Shown here: positions 23,701-35,600 of the stretch, one piece after another
How the letters are laid out: every line of letters starts with the position of its first letter
Position numbering within the stretch: the stretch's first letter is position 1
Source: Euclidia mi
Taxonomy: Eukaryota > Arthropoda > Insecta > Lepidoptera > Erebidae
Assembly (NCBI GenBank): GCA_944739405.2
Contig: OX123190.2
Span: 21,488,807 to 21,552,806, forward strand
Length of the DNA stretch: 64,000 nucleotides
Direction: 5' to 3'
Position numbers and translations under genes: made by a program
The notes under the pieces: generated by a model
Told to the model about the DNA's origin: nothing
The model's database searches: none
The model's input: only the letters and a program-made list of their open reading frames with translations

Positions 23701-26447
23701 TATACATACATAGACTTACGCCTGTTTCCCGGAGGGGTAGGCAGAGACTACGGAACGTCATTTGCAACGATCCTGACATACCTCTCTTGCTTCATTCACT
23801 CCCATCAAGTTTCTCATGCATGCTCTTCTGTTAACTTTCTCTTCTTTTTTCTGTCTTCTGTTCTGGTACATCTGACCTGTCCTTTTTTTAGGATATCTCC
23901 AATCTGGTCAGAGAATGTCCGCCTAGGTCTTCCCCTTTGTCCTGTTCCATTCAAACTTGCCTTATATATCTTCTTTGTCAGTCTATCTATCGTCATCCAT
24001 CCTCTCCATGTGCCCAAACCATCTTAACATGCCTTTCTCAATGCTTACTACATCTTCTTTTACCCCACAACACTCTCTTATCACACAATTCTTTACTCTG
24101 TCGGTCAAAGATACACCACACATACTTCTCAGTGCTCTCATGTCTACAGCATTTATTCTGCTGGATATAAGCCTCTCATATATTACTATATCATAATTTA
24201 ACTCTTCACTTAACTTTTTTAGCCGCTATTCTACCATTCGCAACCAAAGTGACAAGTTATTGGAGCTGTTAGAGTTACCGTCACTTATGCGAGAGGCTCT
24301 CAATGCAGAGGACTATGAAAGTGCTCTGGACATATTCACATTTGTCCGTAATCTATCTAAAAGATATTCTGAGATACCAATAGTGCAGGTAAATATTATA
24401 GCTTTCTTCTTAGGCTAGCATATCATAAAATATGAACTTGCTATTTATGATTGAAATGCTGCTTCCAATCTGGTGACAAAAGTCTGATGAAATTGTGCAT
24501 ACCATCATAACCAAAACTCTCTAACACTTGTTTCTCTCGCCAGTGATGGTAGACAATGCCTAGCAAAATGGCAAGTATACAGTGTTTGAAACAATATTAA
24601 TCTGATTTTTTTGTAATATCAATTTTGTACACCACATTTACAGATAAAACATGTTATTATTATCAAATTAATTATACTTATTGAAACATATTTATGTGAT
24701 ACCTATTTCAGAACACCACATCTGAAATAATGACCTTATGGTTTGAAACTCTATACCACCTCTTCAATCAATTGCGGTATGATTTGCCATTGCCTCAATG
24801 TTTACAAGTAAGTATTGAGATAATATGTATATAATTTATCTAAAATTACAGAGTAATTTACTAAATCTAATCTAATCTTCTTTAAAGATTTTAGGATATC
24901 TTCGACGCGCAAACACAGTGTATCGATCAACAGATGATGATGAGAGCAGTTTGTATACAACAAGTAATAAAGCAGCTAATGCCTCAACAGGTGATGGTCT
25001 GCACCTGCATTTCCTGAAGGCTAGAAATGCATGGTTTGAAAAAGCTCTTGAGGATGCCAAGAATACCGAAAGTATGTATGATGTTGCTAATTTTTTATTT
25101 ATACACTTGTAATTATATATTACGGAACATATAAGAAGATACACCTAGATATGAATGTATAAAATGATAAATAATCGTGTTTTCAATCTCTATGTGGATA
25201 TTTTCTTTTTTTGTACCTATGTGATGTTAACTTAGAATATTATCTAATAAAGCGCATTCCAGCTTCAGAGAGGCTACTAAGGAGGATTGTGGAGCTACAT
25301 AGGATTCATCTTTTCAATGTGCTGACTCAACATAAATCCATTTTCTTGTCAGACTCCCAAGAGTCTAAAATCAAAGATGATGAATTGAGTGGGACAAGTG
25401 CTTTATCATGCTGGTTGAAATTAAAGGTATACATTCTTGTTTTTATAGCTCTTTGTAGTTATAGATATAAAATGCTGTACATACTTACCATTTTATGTAT
25501 TACAGTTTCGTAATAACCATCTCTTACATTATATTGTACTTAGTGTAATTTGTGTGCTGTATCAAGTTGTCCACACAAAATTATAATTTATACAGTGTCC
25601 TTGTTACTGTTATCATTAATTTTTAATTATATTAATTGGCCATTCGCTGTTTTAGTCATTTTGCCCATTGCTATAAAGTAAATGTGGCAAAACAAATTAT
25701 GTTCTATTTTATTGTATAATGTGTTTAATATTTTCCAACTAATCTTAATTTCAGGTGGAAATACTAGCTCAAATCTTGAACCAGGATTTGCCAAAAGAAG
25801 ACGAAGCAAGTTTCGAATCACTCCTAAATCAGTGCATGTATCTCTGTTTATCTTTTGGGAGAGTAGGAGCTGATATGAGATGTGTCCTGACTCCATTGTT
25901 CCGTAATAATATACTCACACAATTCCATAATGGTCTAGAGAAAGCTGATAGCCAGTTCGAACATCAGATGCGCTCATATAAAGTGCCAAGTATTAAAAAT
26001 GTGCCGCGGCCTATCAACGAAAGTATATCAACAGGTCCACCAGAAAATTTATTGGATTACTATCCTTTAGCTGAATACTGCAATGGAATGTTGACTGTAC
26101 TGAACTCTATGAGAGTTACAGCTCCCTTGAATATAGTGAAGGAAGTGTACAAATCTTTCAGAGAATCTTTCAATAAAGCAGTACAAGTATTGTTGACCTT
26201 CTATTATCGAGAGCAACAAAGTTTTACTGATGTGGAAAAACAGAATTTTGTATCACTATGTGTATGCTTTACAGAAGACTTGGTTCCTTACATTGCAAAG
26301 TGTCTCTCTCAATCTTTCCCTTCCACCCAGATTGCTGAACTGTTGGGTGTCACATTAACTGTTCTGCAAGAGAGCAATATCCTACACATTGACCAAAGCA
26401 CACTTTGTGAACCATTAAATTTTGTAACTGGAATTACTGTCAATTAA
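17758..26447 (+). CDS. COG8: Conserved oligomeric Golgi complex subunit 8 (Dor1-like)
   Basis: The seven coding exons are 17758-17812, 23323-23629, 24223-24388, 24712-24807, 24888-25071, 25236-25426 and 25755-26447. All GT-AG junctions keep frame, giving 563 residues and a TAA stop. COG8 is a lobe-B subunit of the COG tethering complex, which holds retrograde intra-Golgi vesicles. Exon 2 encodes the heptad-rich N-terminus (SFLENTPNFLQECDKF), exon 3 the LPSLMREALNAEDYESALDI segment and exons 4-5 LRYDLPLPQCLQILGYLRRA, all typical of Dor1/COG8. Length fits the family at about 560-610 aa. The exon 6 acceptor is the AG at 25234-25235; the AG just before 25253 would break frame. AATAAA lies at 26548-26553. 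Intron 1 (5.5 kb) is filled with transposons. Confidence 0.95.
18230..19380 (-). mobile_element. CR1-like non-LTR retrotransposon fragment with broken reverse transcriptase
   Basis: The minus strand encodes the C-terminal part of a reverse transcriptase. SGVPQGSVLGPVLYILYTFD and FADDTK (the YADD-type active site, here FADD) lie near 19150-19245. The thumb follows, then a second frame (18350-18661) ending VVRVWNKLPEHV..INQFKNRLDKYL, typical of the CR1/Rex-like C-terminus. The frames are offset around 18700, so it is a pseudogene. A (TTA)n-like tail at 18270-18300 marks the 3' end. It is 5'-truncated and has no endonuclease. It lies antisense in COG8 intron 1. Confidence 0.8.
19512..20060 (-). 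pseudogene. Retroelement C-terminal fragment (RPDG..WD motif)
   Basis: Two offset minus-strand frames. The first carries KRPDGMSLLPWKLGRPLVWD and the second CVDTLAPSHLPSTAG..VNLVGAYGFERFGVETLVSWG. I know this combination as the C-terminal part of retrotransposon polyproteins in many animals, where RPDG...WD may form a PD-(D/E)XK-type core. A frameshift lies at about 19818-19825. The exact clade is not resolved. Confidence 0.5.
20453..20658 (-). mobile_element. SINE 3' body, reverse oriented
   Basis: Reverse complement of the 3' body of the SINE at 62110-62478, sharing CTAGTCTAAACCATGGAATA and AACCGGATTTGGATGAATAT-type blocks. Together with the Helitron on its right it is flanked by TACTTAATAGAAT (20440-20452 and 20876-20888), so the 20453-20875 block behaves as one inserted unit. 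Confidence 0.65.
20659..20865 (+). mobile_element. Non-autonomous Helitron-like element (copy 1)
   Basis: It begins A|TCTTAATATATAAAAT and ends GTCCTCTAG|T, matching Helitron insertion between A and T with TC...CTRR ends. The body (CCTTGCGTTACTGACTGACT, CCCACGGGATCGGCC) recurs at 45994-46198 and 58746-58945. Confidence 0.72.
21024..21627. repeat. Dispersed lepidopteran repeat (GAGTCGGACTC...GGAACCCTAAAA)
   Basis: It starts near AGAGCGAGTCGGACTCACCC and ends at GCAACGGAACCCTAAAAC. A reverse-oriented end of the same family is at 44003-44075. No coding frame is seen. Confidence 0.5.
21965..22290 (+). mobile_element. tRNA-derived SINE
   Basis: A tRNA-like head with a B box (GGTTCGATCCCC) is followed by GGCAATAGGCTCGCCCCCTA and ACCCCTTCGGGGATAAAAGG, body and tail blocks shared with the repeats at 37690, 50700 and 54800. 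Confidence 0.7.
22417..22993 (-). mobile_element. GC-rich retroposed insertion with poly(A) on the minus strand, 12-bp TSD
   Basis: TTCGGTTGGACA flanks the insert exactly (22405-22416 and 22994-23005). The insert starts with a T run, which is a 3' poly(A) on the minus strand, and is far more GC-rich than its surroundings. That fits target-primed reverse transcription of a 5'-truncated LINE or a SINE. The open frames in it have no recognisable domain. Confidence 0.78.
23660..24215 (-). mobile_element. RTE-type LINE 3' fragment (GRPRRTFSDQIG family)
   Basis: The minus strand encodes RLTKKIYKASLNGTGQRGRP followed by RRTFSDQIGDILKKGQV, the C-terminus of an RTE-like reverse transcriptase common in Lepidoptera. 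It then runs into a 3' tail (CTACCCCTCCGGGAAACAGG, GTAAGTCTATGTATG). It lies in COG8 intron 2. Confidence 0.7.
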
Positions 26448-26678
26448 AAGATGAATTATATTATATATCACTATTAGTATATTAATTATGTAAAAAGGTC
26501 TATATTTATTTCGCTAATCTTGTCTGACCATCAACTACATTATTGTAAATAAAACAATGTATAATTATAATTAAAAAGTTTATTTTTCTAGAAAAGTAAG
26601 TGATTATAGAATTTAAGGCACAGCCTTCTTAACTTCTAATAAAATAAAAAATGTAGGAATGCTTATTCTTACTATACT
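26448..26678. promoter_or_regulatory. Shared 3' interval between convergent COG8 and RAD50
   Basis: Only 231 bp separate the two stop codons. A plus-strand AATAAA (26548-26553, for COG8) and a minus-strand one (TTTATT at 26579-26584, for RAD50) lie within 32 bp of each other. If used, the two transcripts would end almost back to back or overlap. Confidence 0.6.
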
Positions 26679-29600
26679 TTATGTAAACCTAACTCTTTTA
26701 ATTCTAGATTTGCCATCTTCATTTCTAGAAACTTCGTAAAAGTGGGTGACTTTATCAATTTGTCCTAAAGACTCGATGAACTCTCTGTCGTGAGTGATGA
26801 TGACGAACATAAAGTTCTTCTGCACCATTCGCTCTTGAACAATCTCGCCGAGGGCCATACACAAGCTCTTTACATTTTCTTGATCCAAATTCGTTGTTGG
26901 CTCGTCTAGGGCTAACACGCCAAATCTTTAAAAAAAAAATAGTAGATATACAAAGAGCAGTGGCGTAGCTAGCTTGGGTGGCACCCGGGGCGGTAGTTTT
27001 TTTTTTGTCTATAGTAGTCTATACCTAACAATTCCGGGCTAACTCTCGTAGTAGTCGTAGTGCTGACCTCGTGCCTATGTTGTTATATATTTTTGAACTT
27101 ACATTGTTCTTGAAGTTGAGTAGTGGGTGTCACCCCTTTTTTTGGATGGGTGGCACCCGGGGCGGACCGCCCTCCCTTCCTACGCCACTGACAATGAGTA
27201 ATTATGTTCAGCTGTTTATAAGAATGCGACGAAATGTAACTCAATACGTAAGTTCTACATGACAAATTTATAAAATTTATAAGAGCGTGAACGCACTGGC
27301 GACTGACCGCACTTCGATTTTTATATGGAAAGCCAACTATATTTATTTATGTCAACGTCCATCACGTCCAATATCTACAGTAGGCATGTCAGCATGTGCC
27401 ATATAACAAGGCAAAGACTGTCATTGATACATGTATAGTGCGTTCATCTTAACCTGGCAAAAATGGTAAACAAATATGGCGGACAGATAAGTACGTCCGT
27501 AAGACTAGTGATGGGCAATATTGCATGAACTAAATCGAGTTTCACTTAAAATTCATTCAGTGAATGAAATAAATCATAGATTTTAAACTTTTAATGTTTT
27601 CGATGAGAGTAGAAATAATGGTATTTTTGTTCATGTAAAAGGTTTTATTTTTTAAATTTACAAATATTATGTCAGATCGTCAGTGTCGAGAGACGTTGTG
27701 GTTTCATTAAAACTTGTTTCTGATGTGACGTTAATTATGAATCTGGAGGTTACTCCATCCGTCGCATCATCAATTAACCCATCGAGCTCCATCATTTTAT
27801 CTTCCTGTTTGATAACATGTTCGATGCATTTTTCCACGATTCAGCATCAATTTTGGCAATGCTCTCTTTTGTCAACTCTTTTATTTCCCTAACTTAAAAG
27901 TTTTATTATTGCGACCAACATACGATTTTATCTGTGCCCATATTAATTCAATTGGGTTTAGTTCGCAATGATAAGGCAGAAGGCGCAAAACAATAATATT
28001 TTTCTTGTCGGTCGTAAGCAGCTTCAAAATCGTTCTAGATAGAATACCCGAAATGTATGACACCAAACGGAGCAACAATACGAATGCCGCTCTTTTGACT
28101 CCTTTCTTTATTGTTGCACTCAGTGTTGCCAATTAATAAGGATTTTACAACAATAATGCAAAAAAATATATTTATTGACTTACTGGTTTTAATCCATATT
28201 GTCTGCAGTGAAAAAACTTTTAATTTAGGCCCTTATGAAGATTGACCTCAGTTTAGTTAATGAAATCATTTTATACGGATCTAAAAGTTTTTTAAGTTTA
28301 CCATAAATGGATCACAATATATTAATACTTTTTCTATAATCATTCCATTTTATCATTCACTTCATCTCATCTCTACAGTCAAATGTCATATTGACAAGAC
28401 ATCTACGATTTTCTTTAAATAAATATGTTTTAAAAGGGAAATATGAAGCTATTTTAGGTGGAAAATAATGTGTTGGTATTTGAACTACATTGTAAATATT
28501 TTCTAGTAGCATATATTACGTGATGCGGCCACAATCTTGTGATTTGTGATGAAGGTATGTTTGTTTACTAGTTTTGCCAGGTTAAGATGAACGCACTTTA
28601 CATTAATTGCCATACATACTTCATTGCCTTGGTATATGGCACATACTATAGAATCAATACCATTGCGGTTGACTGTATATATTGCGACCAGTCGCATGCG
28701 CCGCGTTACGGCCAGCCGGTAGTACGCTCGGGCTATAACTGCCGGGTCTGCCGGTGATCTTTCGGACGCTGTACTTTTTATAAGATTCTTTAGAAAGATA
28801 ATTCCCGCATTAGGACTAATTACGGGGGACTTTACAAACTTACGGCCACTAGAAACCACAATTAATGAATTACACAAAGTGTTGTCTCGAGTGGGCATCG
28901 AACCCACAACCACAACGCCAACCGTGCAACTCAATTAGTCTTTACAGCATCCGCAATGGGACCTACATGATAATATATCTTTCCGTTTCAGATCGGCGTT
29001 GCGGCACATCACAATTCAATAATATTGCGAACTTTATTTTACATAACAATCACAAATACATACTTGGAACTAAATGTTTCTGCTAGGGCTAGTCTGATAA
29101 TGAGGCACGCCAGAACTTTCTGACCCGCGCTACATCTGCCGCGCATGTCGATCTCAATACCGTTCTTACATTGCACCACTCTGAAAAACAAAATGAAATA
29201 AATGTACATCTAATACTAATATATAAAGCTGAAGAGCTTGTTTGTATGTTTGTTTGCTTGAACGCGCTGATCTCAGGAACTACTGGTCCGATATGAATAA
29301 TTCTTTCAATGTTAGATAGCCCATTTATCGAGGAAGTCTATATAACATCACGCTATGAGCCACAGGAGCGGAGCAGAACCCTGAAGCAATGCGGGTGTAA
29401 CCTCGGGCTCATCTAGTCATTGATATAATGTACAGGCGAACATAGCGGGAAGGAGACAAAAGGGCTTCTAAGCAAAATTACTTTTAGTTTTCACTTTATA
29501 AACTGAACCCCTGTCCATTTTCAAGGTCATACCCTCCTTTACCAAAATAAGCCACCTAGGTTAAGACACGATAAAATTGTCTTACAGAAATTACTAAATT

Positions 29601-32600
29601 TACTTAAATTACAGAAATTAATAAATATTATTTACTTAAATTACTGTCGAGATCGATATAATATAATTATAACTATAACTATTAGTCTTCTATAGTTTTC
29701 GCCAAACTTCTAGTGCTCTCTGAAGTTGAACCATGCAGGTGTTTGCGCAGGTACAGTCAAACAGAAAATCTTTACATAAATGTATTACAATATACATATT
29801 TTCGTTACCATGACAAATAAATTTACTTTTAGTTTATTGTGACATCAAACTAAACATAAATGTTTTATCTATGTACATTGATCCTTATTTTCCTTATCGA
29901 TATAGGAGTATATATAAGTAAGTATAAAATAATCATCAACAAATGTAACTAAAACAACAACAAGCGAATAAAAACACAACATTTATCAAATAGATAATTT
30001 AAAGTTGCGTGGCGCGTTTTTTAGTGACTGTACCTTACGGAATAATCGAACACAAATTCAAATTTCAAATGCAATAGAACATTATCCGAATGCAACCAAT
30101 CATAGCCGAATGCGTCACGCTACGAATCGTGAAGTCCCCCCCGCTACCCGCTCCCGTCCCGTTGACACTTAATTTTTTATTACTGCGCAGCTATACACAG
30201 CAACTTAAGAGGGTACTAGAAATTTGGCGATACCTATAATAGTTTCCGCATTAATAATTTGATGAACGATGTTTTGCTGTCAAAGGTTTATCAGTCAATA
30301 CAAACATAACAACATCATCACGGTCCATGCAATATCTTGGTTGCATCCGTTACTTTCCCGTTAGAAGCCCAGAGCCTGCAATCTAGACTAACCAGATTTG
30401 ACATTACATTCGTTTTCCACACAGCGATTTCCGCCGCCAACCCAAAGGAATAGCGATATTCTATGGCTTAGACCGGTGTCGCCTTAAGGCTATCGCGGCA
30501 GTTTTGTACTAAATTGTACTAGGATAGAGACTTTCTAACATGTTTATGTTTGCCCTTATCTACTACCTTCATATCGTCATTAGTTTTAAGTCCTTACCTG
30601 TATTCATATTTGCACCGTTCCGAGTCTGCACTCATTGAACCTTCTGCTTTAATAGCGATGTAATCAATGTCGTTGCCACTGTAAATTTTGCTCCATAGAT
30701 CTCTGAAATCGTACAATTGAATAACTATAGCTACAATAGGTTGAAAGGCCGTCAAACCAGTTTACAACTGAAGAGGAATGATGAATATATGCTTTAAGTA
30801 GCCATGTCTAATTACAGACAGTTTACAGACCAGTGAATTTTAAGCTATGAAGAACGATAATTAGAAGTATTTTCGTCATGGCCACTCGTTGAGTGTCTCG
30901 GCACGCCTAACGTCTGCGCCGTTTTCATATAAAATGTATTAAAGATCATTGTTCTATTGCCTGCAGCCAGTCACTGGTGGCTGTGGCCCTTTTGCGCCAC
31001 AACCTTATTGAGTAACAGAGAAACTGACTGCGTCGAATATTGGACTCTTTATGCCATGGGACCAAGATAATAATAAGTCTCTAAAATACATCTGAATGAG
31101 GAAGTTATAGTCAAAATTATTAAACGAAATACGCAATGATGCCATAACTGATGATATGTGTGAAATTGAGTGCCAGTTTTTTCTATTTACCTGATTATAA
31201 GATTAATGCTCTCCATTTTCTTCTTGTGGTATTCAATGAGACAATTCTGTAATACCATTGAGTAATCCTTCACATCCTTGTCTAACATCTTAGTTACATG
31301 TAATTCATAGAACTTCTCACGATATTTCTTTTCTACATCCTTGCCCTGAGCTACTTTTAAATCTGATTTCTGCTTCTTTAAAGTGACCTGTAATTTAAAA
31401 TACATAACGGTTTTAGTAGCTTGGTACAAATATGTAATACTAGTCACCCTGAAACAAACCTGCAGGAACAAAACCTTGACTACTTATTAAATAAAGACTT
31501 ACCGAAAGTACATGGACTTTAACACTACAGAGCACACTGCATTTCGAATGAAATCAGTCTATGATTAAATAAAACGAATGAAAATAAAGACAAATAAAAT
31601 TACTCATGGCGTATTGCAAATACACTGGCGAGCAAAAAATTGACTCACTTCATACTTTCGCACTCAAAGTGTTTTAATTTTAAAATTACGACCTAAATCT
31701 TAATTTAGGTCTTAATTTTTTTAAGTCCGCCCTTGTCAGCTCCACACCACCCATCAACACCCAGAGGAGGCTACCCCCTCTGCCGGCACACATTTCAAAA
31801 CTGATAGCTGACAAGCGGCGCCTGCGTAGACAGTGGCAGACTACGCGATGCCCTACCTTGAAGACGCAACTCAACCGGCTGACGGAGAGAGTGAAGGGCG
31901 AGTTGAGAACTCACACCGCCGAGAGCTGGGAGAGACTGATCGAGGACTCTCGCGACGACTGGCCGTCGATCCACCGGCTATGTCGTCGCCTCACGAACAC
32001 CCCAGCTCCGGTGCGACCGCTACTACACGCCGACGGAACACCGCGCTATAAAGCAGCAGACTGAGCAGCTATTCTAGCCGACCACCTCGAGGGCGACTTC
32101 AGGCCTAACCCGATTGTGGACACAGAACACGCCGCAGCAGTCGAGACACACCTTCGGGAATACTTCGCCACGCCGATAGCTCCCGAAGAGGACCCTATCT
32201 TCTTCTCCCCCGGAATGGTGCAGGGCGCCATACGCCAGACCCAGCCCCGGAAGGCCCCTGGGGCGGATGGGATACCATATTCAGCGCTGCGCAACCTGCC
32301 GCACCGTACCGTGGCAGCGTTGGCGCGCCTGTTTACGGGGATCGTCCGCACAGGCGCCTTCCCCGCCTGTTGGAAGGAGGGCCGCATTATCGTGCTGCCC
32401 AAACAGGACAAGAACACGTTGAAGCCGGTGAGCTATCGGCCGATCACTCTCCTGCCCACGATCTCGAAGGTGTTTGAGAGACTCCTGCTGCGGCACTTCA
32501 CACCGCACATAACACCCAGACCAGAACAATTCGGGTTCAGGTCTGAATACTCCACAACATTGCAGTTGTCGAGGGTACTGCATCTGATAACGGCGGCGCG

Positions 32601-35600
32601 CAACAAGCGCGAGCACGCCGTAGCAGTATTCCTCGACACCCAGAAAGCGTTTGACCGAGTGTGGCACTCCGGTCTGCTGTACAAGCTGTCGACATCCACA
32701 GCGCCTCGCCGTGTAGTTAACGTGGTCTCCTCGTTCCTAAACAACCGGACATTCAGAGTGGTAGTGAAACAGGAGCTGTCTGACATCCGCACCATCTCTG
32801 CTGGAGTCCCGCAGGGCTCATGCCTCTCGCCTGTGCTTTACACCAGGTTCGCCGACGACATCCCCGTCGCCGAGGGTGCCGAGCTGGCGCTCTACGCCGA
32901 CGATGCGGCGTTCATCTCGACGAGCGTCAACGCCGCCCACGCCGCCAAGAAGATGCAGCGTACCCTCGACATACTCCCCCGCTGGCTATCGCAGTGGCGA
33001 CTGTCGGTGAACGTGGGTAAGTCACAGGCCATTCTAATCAGCAGCAAGCAGCTCCATCCACTGCCACTCAAACACCAGGGTGAGTACATCCCTTGGAGCC
33101 GGACGGTGAAATACCTGGGGATCACCATAGACCGCTCCTTATCTATGAAGCCGCAAGTCCGCAACGTCGTCGCTCAGGTACGCGCAACCAGGGCGCTACT
33201 GCGTCCAGTGCTCTCCTCTCACCTGCCTCTGCGAGCAAAGCTGGGTGTGTATAAGTCCTATATACGCACCCGGCTCACCTACGCCGCGCCCGCTTGGTTC
33301 GCCCTCACGAGCGAGTCGAGCCGCATTCGCCTCCGCGCGCAGCAGTCACTGTCGCTGCGCGCCGCCGTACAAGCTCCTCGCTACGTGAGGAATGATGTTA
33401 TCCAGCGGGACACCCGCATCGAGAGCCTGGACGCCTACATCCGCCGTCTGTCCGTGGGGATGTTCGAGCGAGCCGACGCCTCGGCCTGGGACCACGTCCG
33501 GGACCTGGCCCCTGGCATGCTCGCCCCCCGGACAAGAAGAAGCTGCCCCGAGATCTCATCACCGACCACGACGACTCTGCGGACGCTGCGGTTGCCCTGG
33601 GTAACCGCCGTCCCCCCTAACGCGACAACCCTTTTACAACTCTGTTGCAGGTGGCCGCCCCTTTCCGCGCGACATCTGCGCGTATCACCCAGGATACGCG
33701 CATCATGCGCGCGCGCGGACGACCACCGCAACAGCGCACGCCAAGAAACACCAAATTGACCTCGACGCCGGCATCAATCAAGATGCCAACGTCATCAACA
33801 ACATCACCACCAAGACCTCCGCAGGCCGCCCGTAAGTCGCCGTCCGTGTCGCTGGCTTCACGGAGCTGGGCCTCTCCCGGTTCGCCGGGGGTCTCACCTG
33901 GCTCGTGTTGACCGCCCGGACGGCGTGAAGATTTAGCGGCCTGCGCGTAACGCCTATATTCGGTCCGACCGCTTTAGGGCTACTACCGCCCGACCCAATG
34001 ACCTGCCCTTATTAAAGGGCAGGAATAAAGAACCCGCTAGCAGGGGGCAAAACCTGCCTTGAACTAGCTGCTGCACGCCCTGTACGGGGCGTCGCGATGA
34101 ACTACGTAGGACCCTTATCAGTTGACCGTGAAACGTCAACAGGTACACATCTCGTCAATCTCCAAGCAAGAAAATTTCCCGGAAATGGATACAACAGCGG
34201 AAGCAGCGGCTCAAGCAGTTATCCTATTGCAACAGGGCCTGAGTCAACGTCAAGTGGCTCGTACTTTGCAGATGAGCCAGTCGCTGACTGGCTCATCTGC
34301 AATACACGTATCAAGAATATACCGAAGGCACCGGGAGACTGGTGGCTTTCACCGACGAAGAGGTTCCGGAAGAAACCGGTCCACTTCGGAGGCAGACGAT
34401 CGCTTTATCGTCCGTACTTCGCTGAGGAATCGTTCTCTCATTGGGGTCCAAGTTCAAAGGGAGCTCCGAGAAACACATGGGGTAGCTGAAAGTTCTTGGA
34501 CAGTGATAAGAAGACTCAAGGCAGCAACTCTCACTCCAAGAAGACCAGCAACGGGTCCCAAATTGACTGCAGGTCATCGAGCAGCCCAGCTACGCTTTGC
34601 AGGAGGACACGTCGATTGGACTGAGGAACAATGGCGCTCTGTTCTCTTCTCGGATGAAAGCAGAGTATGCCTACATGGTAGCGACAGAAGGAGACGGGTG
34701 TACAGAAGGCCGGGGGAGCGATACGCACAATGCTGCATAGCAGAAACTGTTGCGTACGGAGGAGGTTCCTGCATGGTGTGGGTTGGCATATCAATGGAAG
34801 CAAAAACTGAACTGGTTTTCATTGAAACTGGCCGCCATGTGGGGGGGGGGGTTGACCGCACATCGGTATATTGAAGATATCTTGGAAGACCACGTCATCC
34901 CATACGCTGGTTTTATTGGAGAAAACTTCATCCTGATGCAGGATAATGCCCGTCCACACAGCGCAAATGTCGTGCGGCAGTACCTACGAGAAGTGGGTAT
35001 CGCTGTTATGGACTGGCCAGCTCGTAGTCCGGACTTGAATCCTATTGAACATTTATGGGTTGACCTAAAGAGAAGAATCCGGACTAGAGATCCTGCACCA
35101 GGTACAAGAGCTGACCTGCAAGTGGCTCTGACCGAGGAATGGGAGGGTATACCACAAGACAAAGAGCAGCACCTCAATAAAGTTTATTTAAAATGTTATG
35201 ATGTCTTTTATTTTAAATTTTTTACCCTTAATTTTTCAAGTTTTAGTACTCGCAAAGTTTAAAAACATTTATTGTTCAAGAAAATGAGTACAAGTTAAGA
35301 GTATTTGTACTCATTTTAAAGCCAACATCTAGAACTTAAAGAATTTAAGACCTCAGTTAAGATTTAGGTCTTAATTTTAAAACTAGAGCACTTTGAGTGC
35401 GAAAGTATGAAGTGAGTCGATTTTTTTGCTCGCCAGTGTATTTTAGTTTCAGTCTGGGTGTAAGAACATTGTGTCCGTTGACTGAATTCCACGCGAAACA
35501 GGATTTCATTCTAGGTGCGGGAATTGCCTATATAGACTTGGAGAATTGTCTAATCTAAAATATGACAGGTATGATGATAAACATTAAATCCACTGTGAAA

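Larger units (their letters stand above)
31623..35438 (+). mobile_element. Tc1-type transposon split by a jockey-like LINE, TA TSD
   Basis: CACTGGCGAGCAAAAAA starts the element after TA (31621-31622), and the inverted copy ends it before TA (35439-35440). The TIRs are about 100 bp, including CATACTTTCGCACTCAAAGT. A LINE interrupts the left TIR/leader from about 31723 to about 34120. The transposase frame follows on the right. Confidence 0.88.

Noticed and set aside
23614..24196. Plus-strand frames of 77-137 aa in COG8 intron 2
   Set aside because: Antisense of the RTE-type LINE C-terminus.
25251..25253. AG just before 25253 as the COG8 exon 6 acceptor
   Set aside because: It gives a stop within 20 codons; the acceptor ending at 25235 keeps frame and the expected sequence.
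25755..25757. Alternative start of a separate 230-aa protein
   Set aside because: GTG here is the first codon of COG8's last exon after an acceptor (TTTCAG), in phase with exon 6.
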